Positions 1 through 5,244 of a stretch of DNA of 5,405 nt are shown here, piece after piece (position 1 is the first letter of the stretch; every line of letters begins with the position of its first letter). Source of the stretch: Desulfobacterales bacterium (GTDB lineage Bacteria; Desulfobacterota; Desulfobacteria; Desulfobacterales; BuS5); the NCBI GenBank assembly GCA_016735355.1, contig JAERRQ010000280.1:1-5405 (forward strand), read 5' to 3'. The position numbers and the translations under genes were made by a program. Below the pieces are notes generated by a model. That model was not told where the DNA came from. It did not search any database and saw nothing but the letters and a program-made list of their open reading frames with translations.

Positions 1-138
1 AAAAATAACTTTACATTTTAAGCGTCGATGCATCCTGTCTGACTGCGTTACGAAAACGTAGGAATATCTTGATATTCCTACGTTTTGCGCGCCTTGCCAG
101 CCAGGCGCCTCAACACTTAAAATTGCGAACTTATTTTT
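1..138. repeat. Large imperfect palindromic repeat (candidate dispersed non-coding element)
   Basis: The whole stretch folds back on itself about a centre at 69/70. The core is a perfect 16-bp inverted repeat (53-68 AAAACGTAGGAATATC against 71-86) with only a TT between the arms. The outer ends also match: AAAAATAA at 1-8 against TTATTTTT at 131-138, and ATTTTAAG at 15-22 against CTTAAAAT at 116-123. The material between is partly complementary and GC-rich. No ORF runs through it. It lies about 80 bp beyond the 3' end of the minus-strand apbE gene, where such repeats are usually tolerated. It resembles REP-like or MITE-like elements, but only one copy is visible, so the dispersed nature is inference. 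It may continue left of the window. It is not an obvious intrinsic terminator: the core arm is followed by GCGCGCC rather than a T tract. Confidence 0.7.
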
Positions 139-217
139 GCGCGAACCCTTAAGGAACGTGGACGAAATAACTTCCACAAGTAGGCGCAGCTTCAGGTGGA
201 AAGCTATATCTCAGCGC

Positions 218-1228
218 TCATGATGTAATAAAACCGCTTGTGGTATAGTCGGAGAATGAACCGTCATCTTCGCGGATAATAATTAGACATTCCACCCTGT
301 CTAAACTGTTGATGAGTTCAAGCCCTTTTTTCCTTCCCATTACCATAACGGCAGTTGCAAGTCCGTCTGCCAATATGCATTTATCCGCCAGGATCGAAAC
401 GCTTACCACTCCGTTGCTCACCGGGTATCCTGTTCTGGGGTCGATAACATGCGAATAGCGGATTCCCTTGATTTCAAAAAACTGCCGGTAATCACCGCTG
501 GTCGCGAGTGCCCTGTTTATTAGAGATATTTTTTTGTAAACCTTTTCAAACCCGGCATTTTTTTCAGGGGTGTTTATGCCGATTTGCCACTTTTTATCAT
601 TTTTTTTAAATCCCGATGCGTAAACCTCCCCCCCGATCTCCACTATAAAATTAGAAATGCCATAATTTTTGATAACTTGCCCTATCTGATCTACAGCATA
701 ACCCTTTGCAATCGAAGCAAGATCTAGGGTAACTTGAACTTTATTTTTCACTATAAATTTTTTTTCTGAAACTTCTATTTTATTAAAACCTGTATTTGAT
801 AATGTTTTTTCTATATATTCCTGCTCAGGAACCGATCCTGTTATTGTTGAATCATCGAACCCCCAAAGATGCACAAGAGGTTTAACAGTGCCATCCCATG
901 CTCCTCCAGTAATACGATAAATTTTTTCGGCAACTTTCATTACCTTAAGAAAGTCATCGGAAATATAAATTTTTTTCCCTGATGCCCTGGAGCGATTAAA
1001 CCTGCTGATTTCACTTTCGCCAATATAAGTGGACATGCTCTGGTTGATCTCATCAAGACGTTGATTTATTTTATTTTTTAGTCTTGAAACATTATTGAAT
1101 GATCTTGAAAAAACTTTTATATGGTAGCTTGTCCCCATTGTATTACCGGCAATAATTGTATAATCATTGCCGCTGCAACCATAGCACGAAAACAATATTA
1201 AAATAAAAACCAGCATAAAATGATACAT
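218..1228 (-). CDS. apbE: FAD:protein FMN transferase, ApbE family lipoprotein
   Basis: ApbE enzymes use FAD and Mg2+ to attach FMN covalently to a Thr/Ser of target proteins such as the RnfG/RnfD or NqrB/NqrC subunits, outside the cytoplasmic membrane. The 336-aa product has the family landmarks in order: MGTSYHIK at 31-38, GAWDGTVKPLVHLWGF at 109-124, DLASIAKGYAVD at 169-180, GGEVYASG at 199-206, ATSGDYRQF at 242-250, HVIDPRTGYP at 260-269 and the metal-binding region ADGLATA at 287-293. The length is normal. The N-terminus is a short lipoprotein signal: hydrophobic residues 4-13, then a lipobox-like CYGC ending at Cys18, although Cys at -3 is unusual and there is no basic residue before the hydrophobic stretch. 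The ATG start is supported by AGGGAAG 7 nt upstream. It is monocistronic here, and no Rnf/Nqr target gene is in the window. The family call is very secure; the protein target is unknown. Confidence 0.96.
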   Translation of the reverse strand: MYHFMLVFILILFSCYGCSGNDYTIIAGNTMGTSYHIKVFSRSFNNVSRLKNKINQRLDEINQSMSTYIGESEISRFNRSRASGKKIYISDDFLKVMKVAEKIYRITGGAWDGTVKPLVHLWGFDDSTITGSVPEQEYIEKTLSNTGFNKIEVSEKKFIVKNKVQVTLDLASIAKGYAVDQIGQVIKNYGISNFIVEIGGEVYASGFKKNDKKWQIGINTPEKNAGFEKVYKKISLINRALATSGDYRQFFEIKGIRYSHVIDPRTGYPVSNGVVSVSILADKCILADGLATAVMVMGRKKGLELINSLDRVECLIIIREDDGSFSDYTTSGFITS

Positions 1229-1235
1229 ATTTATT

Positions 1236-1242
1236 CTTCCCT
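1236..1242 (-). promoter_or_regulatory. Ribosome binding site of apbE
   Basis: On the minus strand AGGGAAG lies 7 nt before the ATG at 1228. It is the only Shine-Dalgarno-like sequence near the start and fixes the start just before the signal peptide. Confidence 0.7.
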
Positions 1243-1255
1243 GTTTATATTCTGG

Positions 1256-1287
1256 AATAAATTCATCGGTAGACCTATGAATTTATT
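1256..1287. promoter_or_regulatory. 32-bp palindrome between divergent apbE and fba (possible operator or leader hairpin)
   Basis: A perfect 11-bp inverted repeat (AATAAATTCAT at 1256-1266, its complement at 1277-1287) encloses a second small inverted repeat GGT/ACC at 1268-1275. The whole is therefore nearly symmetrical about 1271/1272. It lies 28 bp upstream of the apbE start, in the spacer shared with the divergent fba gene. The symmetry suits a dimeric repressor site; as RNA from the minus strand it could be a leader hairpin of apbE. No T tract follows on either strand, so a terminator is unlikely. Function is inferred only from position and symmetry. Confidence 0.4.
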
Positions 1288-1317
1288 TGCATATCAATTT
1301 AAAGTATCATACAAGTT

Positions 1318-1347
1318 TTATCAATATTTGTTATATCATGCTATAAT
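1318..1347 (+). promoter_or_regulatory. Sigma-70 extended -10 promoter of the fba-nudix operon
   Basis: A perfect -10 TATAAT (1342-1347) is preceded by TGC at 1339-1341, an extended -10 motif. An imperfect -35 TTATCA (1318-1323, 4 of 6 consensus bases) lies 18 nt upstream. Transcription should start near 1354, giving a leader of about 70 nt before the fba ATG. Confidence 0.65.
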
Positions 1348-1379
1348 ATATTTCATTTAAAAAATCTATAATTGGCAAG

Positions 1380-1405
1380 AAAGGTCTTGGTAAAAAGAGA
1401 TCTTT
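1380..1405 (+). other. Leader hairpin upstream of the fba ribosome binding site
   Basis: AAAGGTCT (1380-1387) can pair with AGATCTTT (1398-1405), 8 bp with one G-U pair and a 10-nt loop. It lies in the predicted fba 5' leader and ends 7 nt before the Shine-Dalgarno. It may stabilise the mRNA or modulate translation, but the stem is AU-rich and could be chance. Confidence 0.25.
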
Positions 1406-1412
1406 GAAAAAT

Positions 1413-1419
1413 GGGAGGT
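1413..1419 (+). promoter_or_regulatory. Ribosome binding site of fba
   Basis: GGGAGGT, a near-consensus Shine-Dalgarno, ends 5 nt before the ATG at 1425. It selects this start and suggests strong translation. Confidence 0.85.
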
Positions 1420-1424
1420 AATAT

Positions 1425-2720
1425 ATGTATGGTCAATCAGTTGTAAATTCAAAAGATTTTGATAATGCACTAAAAGTGGGACGTCCGCCGAATGTGGTGA
1501 AACTGTTCCCCAACTCCAGGGCTCTTATAGTCAGCGGCAAATTTATAGACAGGGCGATGATCGTAAAAGGCAATGCGATGACAATAGCGGCGAACGCCAG
1601 AAGCCGCCTTGTTTTACAGGGAGCCTTGCAGGCTGCCCAGAGGGCCAATGCCGCTGTAATTATTGAAATAGCAAAGTCGGAAGGCGGGGCAAATGCATAC
1701 TGTGCCGTAAACTACTGGAACATTGCAATGATGGCTGATGCGATCTGCAACCAGCTTGGTATTACAGTTCCTGTGGCCATACATGCTGATCACTATGGAA
1801 TAAAGAGTGATGAAGATGTGCAAAAAGCAAGAACAGAGATTCCTTCAATGTTTGATGCAGGCATTACATCCATTGCCATAGATGCGTCTCATCAGCCTGA
1901 TGACCTAAATCTGCTTTCAAATATTGCATTAAATCCAATGGTGCCGGAATGGGCGGGCCTTGAGACGGAAGTCGGTGAGATAAAAGGGAAGGCCGGGCTC
2001 TCAACTGTTGAAGAGGCTCTGTTTCTTATACAGGGTCTAAATGCTCATAATATTTTTCCGGACTGGATAGCATTAAATAATGGAACCACCCATGGAATCG
2101 AAGCGAGCTCGCAGGGTATCCAGATCGATTTAACAACCGAAATTCATAATGCTTTGGAAAAGTATAAAGTGTCAGGCGCTCAGCACGGCACCTCCGGGAA
2201 CAGCTCGGAAAGACTGAAAAAAATTGTTTCTGTTACAAGAACCACCAAGGCCAATGTCGCAACAGCACTTCAGATGATTGCCTGGGGTCTGGAGGTCAAT
2301 GACTACGGCAATGCTATACTCGATGATAACGGTAATTTTACCAAAGTTAAAGGGGAAGGACTAACTGGTGAACTCTGGTCCGAGATGGTCTCCTATGCTG
2401 ATGCCAACGGTATTAAAGGCGGTAATTACAAAAAGCTGAATTTAGTCTTTGAAAATAAAATTATGGGACAGCCTGCTGAGATCAGATCAAGAATGGCCGG
2501 GAGGGTAGAGGATTTTGTTTATAACCTCCTTGTAAATGTTTTTAATGCCGCTGATACAGCCCCTCTCTGTATAGATACCATACTAAAAGCCGGCTCATTC
2601 GACCCCGGTACTCGGGTGAACAGAATTGAGTCTCCTGAAGAATGGACAGAGGAAAAGATCAAAAAGCGCGCTTCTTTAATCACAAGCAATAAAGGGCCGG
2701 ATGGCGATTTTGACGATTAA
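1425..2720 (+). CDS. fba: Class II (metal-dependent) fructose-bisphosphate aldolase family protein, long form
   Basis: This looks like a zinc-dependent class II aldolase, which cleaves or forms fructose 1,6-bisphosphate (DHAP plus glyceraldehyde 3-phosphate) in glycolysis and gluconeogenesis in the cytoplasm. Visible landmarks are AIHADHYG at 118-125 (catalytic Asp122 and metal ligand His123, corresponding to the HTDH motif of E. coli), the ETEVGEIKGKAG acidic segment at 180-191, and two further metal histidines in NNGTTHGI (His223) and SGAQHGTSG (His254, with the phosphate-binding Gly/Ser loop). KANVATALQMIAWG at 275-288 corresponds to the E. coli NIDTDTQ segment. At 431 aa it is clearly longer than the usual 280-360 aa; the extra length sits at both ends. 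Two features differ from standard FBA: both Asp residues after the conserved Asn (Asn277) are Ala, and the N-terminus carries about 30 extra residues. The family is secure. The substrate is most likely FBP, but another ketose bisphosphate is possible. The gene is first in an operon with the Nudix gene. Confidence 0.88.
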   Translation: MYGQSVVNSKDFDNALKVGRPPNVVKLFPNSRALIVSGKFIDRAMIVKGNAMTIAANARSRLVLQGALQAAQRANAAVIIEIAKSEGGANAYCAVNYWNIAMMADAICNQLGITVPVAIHADHYGIKSDEDVQKARTEIPSMFDAGITSIAIDASHQPDDLNLLSNIALNPMVPEWAGLETEVGEIKGKAGLSTVEEALFLIQGLNAHNIFPDWIALNNGTTHGIEASSQGIQIDLTTEIHNALEKYKVSGAQHGTSGNSSERLKKIVSVTRTTKANVATALQMIAWGLEVNDYGNAILDDNGNFTKVKGEGLTGELWSEMVSYADANGIKGGNYKKLNLVFENKIMGQPAEIRSRMAGRVEDFVYNLLVNVFNAADTAPLCIDTILKAGSFDPGTRVNRIESPEEWTEEKIKKRASLITSNKGPDGDFDD

Positions 2721-2722
2721 TC

Positions 2723-3223
2723 ATGCCTGAGAAAACAAATTGTCATTTTTGCGGTTCATTACTTACAAAAAAATTTTACGACGGCCGGGATCGTCTTTTT
2801 TGTGAAAAATGTAATGAACCTATCTACGAAAACCCGCTGCCGGCCACATGCATTGTGCTGGTCGACGACAATGAAAGGTTGTTGCTGGTAAAGCGCAGCG
2901 TTGAGCCTAAAATCGGCCACTGGTGTCTGCCCGGCGGGTTTATTGAAATCGGAGAATCACCGGAAAAGGGTGCCTTGAGAGAACTTCAAGAGGAGACCGG
3001 CCTGTCAGGCCGGATTGAGACCCTCCTTGGCGTTACCGCCACCACCAGTTCGCATTATAGTTCCATCCTGATGGTGGGTTATCTGGTTAAAAAATATGCC
3101 GGAACTCCTGTGGCCGGTGACGATGCAATGGATGCGGCTTTTTTTGAGCATGACAAGCTGCCCGAGATTGCATTTGACAGTCACCGAAGTTTTGCCAGAA
3201 TATATTACGCAGCTTATCGTTAA
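2723..3223 (+). CDS. Nudix hydrolase with N-terminal zinc ribbon
   Basis: Nudix enzymes hydrolyse a nucleoside diphosphate linked to another group, X (for example ADP-ribose, NADH, NTPs), using Mg2+. The 166-aa product begins with a zinc ribbon, CHFC at 7-10 and CEKC at 27-30, followed by the Y-x-NP motif (YENP, 35-38) typical of the Nudix_N_2 type. A complete Nudix box follows: Gly72-x5-Glu78-x7-Arg86-Glu87-Leu88-x-Glu90-Glu91-x-Gly93-Leu94. Length is normal for this two-domain type. The start lies 2 nt after the fba stop with no clear Shine-Dalgarno of its own, so translation is probably coupled to fba. The substrate cannot be told from sequence; similar proteins are annotated as ADP-ribose or NADH pyrophosphatase-like. 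Its stop codon overlaps the stop of the convergent selenoprotein gene by 4 bp. Confidence 0.93.
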   Translation: MPEKTNCHFCGSLLTKKFYDGRDRLFCEKCNEPIYENPLPATCIVLVDDNERLLLVKRSVEPKIGHWCLPGGFIEIGESPEKGALRELQEETGLSGRIETLLGVTATTSSHYSSILMVGYLVKKYAGTPVAGDDAMDAAFFEHDKLPEIAFDSHRSFARIYYAAYR

Positions 3224-3903
3224 TGCGAGACTTTTACAATTTCAGAATCATAAACTGGTATTTGAGCCTCAACTGCTTTTTTAAGCGCTGCAGCATGTAT
3301 CTCGCCTGCTAAATGGACTGGACTTTTTGCGTATATTGGATCCCATCCGGCCGGGTCGGCAGTGCAGAAAAACTGTGCTTCAATGCCCATTCTTATTATT
3401 CCTTCTTCAACCTGCATATTCAGCACTCGCCGGATAGCATCCCAGGTTGCTCCGCAGGGAGCCCCTCTTTTTATGGTAATATCAACAAACTTACCATCAC
3501 ACACCTTAACCGTGAATTCTGGCGCTCCGAATTTTTCACCATAGGTTCCCAGGCAGACCTGCCTGGAAAGCCAGCATCAGGTGGGAGGTATAAAGACTCC
3601 CGGAAAGCGCATTTTTTTTCCGGGACTGACAACAGGAATATTTTTTTTCATACACATTTTTGCCAGATCGTAGGAAAGATCAAGATGTTTTAGATAATCG
3701 AGAACCAGATCCGCCTTTATGTCATCCGGCAGGTATCCGGAAGTGTCGTCAATGACCGGGGGAAGTTCTTCATCAATGGAGCAAGTTTCCAGCCTGAAAA
3801 GATTGTCACCATGTTGCCTTATACCTTTTATTTTGCTTTCTCCGCTCCCGTTTTGCTGAAAAATCAAAATATGCTGGGTCTTTGTGTTAGTATTTTTATG
3901 CAT
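3220..3903 (-). CDS. dfsP: DUF166 family selenoprotein (UGA-encoded Sec109)
   Basis: A single minus-strand frame is interrupted by one UGA (3577-3579) that I read as selenocysteine. Upstream, residues 11-108 contain FQQNGSGESKIKGI, LPPVIDD, YLPDDIKADLVLDYLKHLDL and IPVVSPG. Downstream in the same frame come CWLSRQVCLGTYGEKFGAPEF, KRGAPCGATWDA (145-156), QFFCTADPAGWDPIY and KSPVHLAGEIHAAALKKA. These are as I remember the DUF166 (PF02593) family, whose bacterial members carry Cys-Cys where this protein has Sec109-Cys110. Further cysteines at 117, 150 and 180 suggest metal or redox chemistry, but the family's function is unknown. Total length is 227 aa including Sec. I chose ATG 3903 (GGAA 6 nt upstream); an in-frame TTG at 3948 would add 15 residues but has no Shine-Dalgarno. 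A SECIS hairpin and a strong promoter accompany it. The symbol dfsP is from memory of NCBI naming for this family. A nonsense-mutated pseudogene is the alternative, made unlikely by the hairpin and the intact frame on both sides. Confidence 0.88.
3546..3579 (-). promoter_or_regulatory. Bacterial SECIS element with its Sec UGA codon
   Basis: On the minus-strand mRNA the UGA at 3579-3577 is followed by a 10-bp stem (UUUCCAGGCA at 3569-3560 with UGCCUGGGAA at 3555-3546, one U-G pair) closed by the tetraloop GGUC (3559-3556). The loop begins 17 nt after the UGA and opens with GG followed by U, as SelB requires. The ten bases GCAGGUCUGC across the apex match, as I remember it, the E. coli fdhF SECIS apex exactly. 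The stem lies inside the coding sequence, as bacterial SECIS elements do. This is the decisive evidence that UGA is recoded here and not a stop. Confidence 0.9.
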
Positions 3904-3974
3904 AAATATTTCCGTGTTTATAAATGTTGTCTCCGATTTTCTGTACAACGGAGCAATTTCTTAAAAAAATAAAT

Positions 3975-4002
3975 ATTATCAAAGAAAGCTTAAAGCTGTC
4001 AA
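3975..4002 (-). promoter_or_regulatory. Sigma-70 promoter of the DUF166 selenoprotein gene
   Basis: On the minus strand a perfect -35 TTGACA (4002-3997) is followed after 16 nt by GATAAT (3980-3975, 5 of 6 consensus bases). Transcription would start near 3968, about 65 nt before the ATG at 3903. The spacer contains an 11-bp palindrome (AGCTTAAAGCT on the plus strand, 3987-3997) that overlaps the edge of the -35 and could be a repressor site. Confidence 0.75.
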
Positions 4003-4064
4003 TTTTTTATTCATAATTGTATAGGGTAATCGCTTTTGATAAACTGCAGACAAGCAAAGCGGAA

Positions 4065-4085
4065 TGGATGAAATTATTTTATCCA
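4065..4085. other. Hairpin in the truA upstream region
   Basis: TGGATGAAA (4065-4073) pairs with TTTTATCCA (4077-4085), 9 bp with one G-U pair and a 3-nt loop, about 50 bp before truA in the spacer shared with the divergent selenoprotein gene. No T run follows, so it is not a standard terminator; operator or leader hairpin are both possible. The rest of the spacer is AT-rich. TAAAAT at 4101-4106 could be a truA -10, but no good -35 goes with it. Confidence 0.3.
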
Positions 4086-4136
4086 TGTAGCGGTATAGGA
4101 TAAAATCTACCATGCATAATCAAAATAAAGACATAT

Positions 4137-4901
4137 ATGAAAAATATGCCTAAAAACTTTAAACTGATTATAGAATATGACGGAACTTCCTATCACGGGT
4201 GGCAGCGGCAAAAGAGCTGCCGCACTATTCAGGGTGAAATTGAAAAGGCGTTGCTTCGAATGACCGGGGACCGGATTACTATTACAGGTTCCGGCAGGAC
4301 AGATGCCGGTGTTCACGCTATGGGCCAGGTAGCCAATTTTTTTTGCGATAAAAATATTGAACCTAAAAATTTTCGAAAAGGTCTCGACAGCATTCTACCC
4401 AAGGATATAATAATCAAAGACTGTCTTATTGTTGATAGTAAATTTCATGCCAGGTATGATGTAACGAGTAAAATTTATAATTATAGAATCCTGAACAGTA
4501 AAATTCCTTCAGCTATTGATCGAAACTATTCCTGGTTTATACAAAAAAAACTTAATAAAACCGCCATGCAATCGGCGATCCTTCACATACTCGGACAGCA
4601 TGATTTTAAAGCATTCGAAGGGGCAGGCAGTCCAAGGTCAAATAGCATAAGAACCGTTTTGCAGGCAAGTCTTGAAAAACAGGAAAATGGTTATCTGAAA
4701 TTCAAAATAGAGGGCAACGGTTTTTTGAGATTCATGGTGCGAAATATTATGGGAACACTTGTGGAAGTGGGATTCGAAAAAATTACTCCTGGTGATTTTA
4801 AAAAAATACTTCTCTCAAAGGATCGTAATCTCGCAGGCGCAACCGCTCCGCCACATGGTCTGTTTTTGATGGAAGTGAAATATAGATTTCCACATAAGTA
4901 A
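4137..4901 (+). CDS. truA: tRNA pseudouridine(38-40) synthase TruA
   Basis: TruA converts uridines 38, 39 and 40 in the anticodon arm of many tRNAs to pseudouridine in the cytoplasm. The 254-aa product has normal length and the family signatures: KLIIEYDGTSYHGWQRQ at 9-25, the catalytic loop GSGRTDAGVHAMGQVANF at 51-68 with catalytic Asp56, FHARYD at 103-108, HDFKAFEGAGS at 155-165, GNGFLRFMVRNIMGTLVEVG at 193-212, and the C-terminal AGATAPPHGLFL at 233-244. The ATG at 4137 is chosen because an in-frame stop lies at 4101-4103 and the conserved core begins at residue 9. No clear Shine-Dalgarno is visible, and ATG 4146 is a possible alternative. It stands alone, divergent from the selenoprotein gene. 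No broken or missing residues were seen. Confidence 0.97.
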   Translation: MKNMPKNFKLIIEYDGTSYHGWQRQKSCRTIQGEIEKALLRMTGDRITITGSGRTDAGVHAMGQVANFFCDKNIEPKNFRKGLDSILPKDIIIKDCLIVDSKFHARYDVTSKIYNYRILNSKIPSAIDRNYSWFIQKKLNKTAMQSAILHILGQHDFKAFEGAGSPRSNSIRTVLQASLEKQENGYLKFKIEGNGFLRFMVRNIMGTLVEVGFEKITPGDFKKILLSKDRNLAGATAPPHGLFLMEVKYRFPHK

Positions 4902-4912
4902 TTTCTGACTGG

Positions 4913-4944
4913 GCTTAGCTTTAACGTTGGCCAAAAGCTAAAGC
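4913..4944. other. Hairpin just beyond the truA stop
   Basis: GCTTAGCTTT (4913-4922) can pair with AAAGCTAA and, after one bulged A, GC (4934-4944). It begins 11 nt past the truA stop and overlaps the stop codon of the small convergent minus-strand ORF. It sits where a shared terminator would be expected but lacks a T run on either strand, so termination is only a possibility. Confidence 0.3.
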
Positions 4945-5084
4945 TCCAAAAGTGGATAAATGTATTTCGTCCCAACTAAACTTTTTATCTCTGTTTGCAA
5001 ATTTTCACTATTTGGCTCGTTACAGCAACCTGCGCATAAACCAAAAAAAATAATAAACACCATGGCGAGCCATTTCTTTTTCAG
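4938..5084 (-). CDS. Putative small lipoprotein, possibly truncated (48 aa, non-standard CTG start)
   Basis: A minus-strand frame reads KKKWLAMVFIIFFGL, then CAGCC, then NEPNSENLQTEIKSLVG and a short tail ending in PLLEL. It has three lysines, a hydrophobic stretch and a lipobox-like LCAGC with Cys20, which is a classical lipoprotein export signal. Only 28 residues follow the candidate modified Cys, so it is either a very small lipoprotein or the stub of a longer one cut off beside truA. A good Shine-Dalgarno AAGGAG (5102-5097) stands upstream, but the codon in start position is CTG, 12 nt away. The only in-frame ATG (5063) would delete the lysines. ATG to CTG mutation of a dying gene, or a genuine rare start, are both possible. 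I do not recognise a family. Confidence 0.4.
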   Translation of the reverse strand: MKKKWLAMVFIIFFGLCAGCCNEPNSENLQTEIKSLVGTKYIYPLLEL

Positions 5085-5244
5085 ATAAGTTTTTTTCTCC
5101 TTGTTGCCCGGCTGTTTTTTTTAACAGCCTTTGAGATACACATTTGCAGTCTTTTGACAAAGATATTCACTTCTTTCCAATTGATGGAATTCCATTTTAT
5201 ATATTGCCGGTTGGTGCACCAGCTGGACGTTTGTCCGCTGTCAT
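5081..5244 (-). pseudogene. Group II intron reverse transcriptase/maturase, N-terminal remnant (frameshifted and truncated)
   Basis: From ATG 5244 the minus strand reads MTADKRPAGAPTGNI and stops at 5197. One frame over, directly continuing, it reads KWNSINWKEVNIFVKRLQMCISKAV. Together these match the start of group II intron-encoded proteins as I know them: an MT-x-D-K-x-AGAP opening, then WNSI(N/D)W, then V-x-RLQ-x-RI-x-KAV. An indel near 5197-5206 therefore breaks the frame. After KAV (about 5120) the resemblance fades into a lysine/arginine-rich run ending at 5081, where the LQ-x-LL segment should be. Everything downstream (RT fingers-palm, maturase, endonuclease) is absent, because truA and the small ORF occupy the space. 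The gene is dead. Intact relatives are typically more than 400 aa. The exact right-to-left break point lies between about 5081 and 5120. Confidence 0.72.
5097..5102 (-). promoter_or_regulatory. Shine-Dalgarno of the putative small lipoprotein
   Basis: AAGGAG on the minus strand, followed by an A-rich spacer of 12 nt to the CTG at 5084. The spacing is somewhat long. It is the main reason to take the small ORF seriously. Confidence 0.4.

Noticed and set aside
165..205. Inverted repeat TTCCAC/GTGGAA downstream of apbE as its terminator
   Set aside because: Only 6 bp with an 18-nt loop, and only a weak GTTATTT follows on the minus strand; too weak to annotate.
218..220. The TGA ending apbE as a possible second Sec codon
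   Set aside because: The protein already ends at the normal family C-terminus (SGF plus a few residues), there is no conserved continuation, and no GG-loop hairpin follows at SECIS distance.
1433..1823. Two minus-strand open frames inside fba
   Set aside because: Both are shadows of the well-supported aldolase gene and read as low-information sequence.
3313..3693. Plus-strand open frames of 126 aa and 60 aa
   Set aside because: They lie antisense to the selenoprotein gene, have no recognisable motif and no ribosome binding site.
3220..3948. Two separate genes, or a nonsense-mutated pseudogene, on the minus strand
   Set aside because: Both halves share one frame with conserved family sequence continuing across the UGA, and a properly spaced SECIS hairpin follows it. 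Recoding explains all of this; decay would not preserve the hairpin and frame.
4691..4975. Minus-strand 94-aa open frame overlapping the 3' part of truA
   Set aside because: It is antisense to conserved truA motifs and has no motif or start signal of its own.
5110..5129. Hairpin GGCTGTT/AACAGCC with a 6-nt T/A loop as an intrinsic terminator
   Set aside because: The T run is in the loop, not after the stem, on either strand; the left arm derives from the RT remnant codons KAV.
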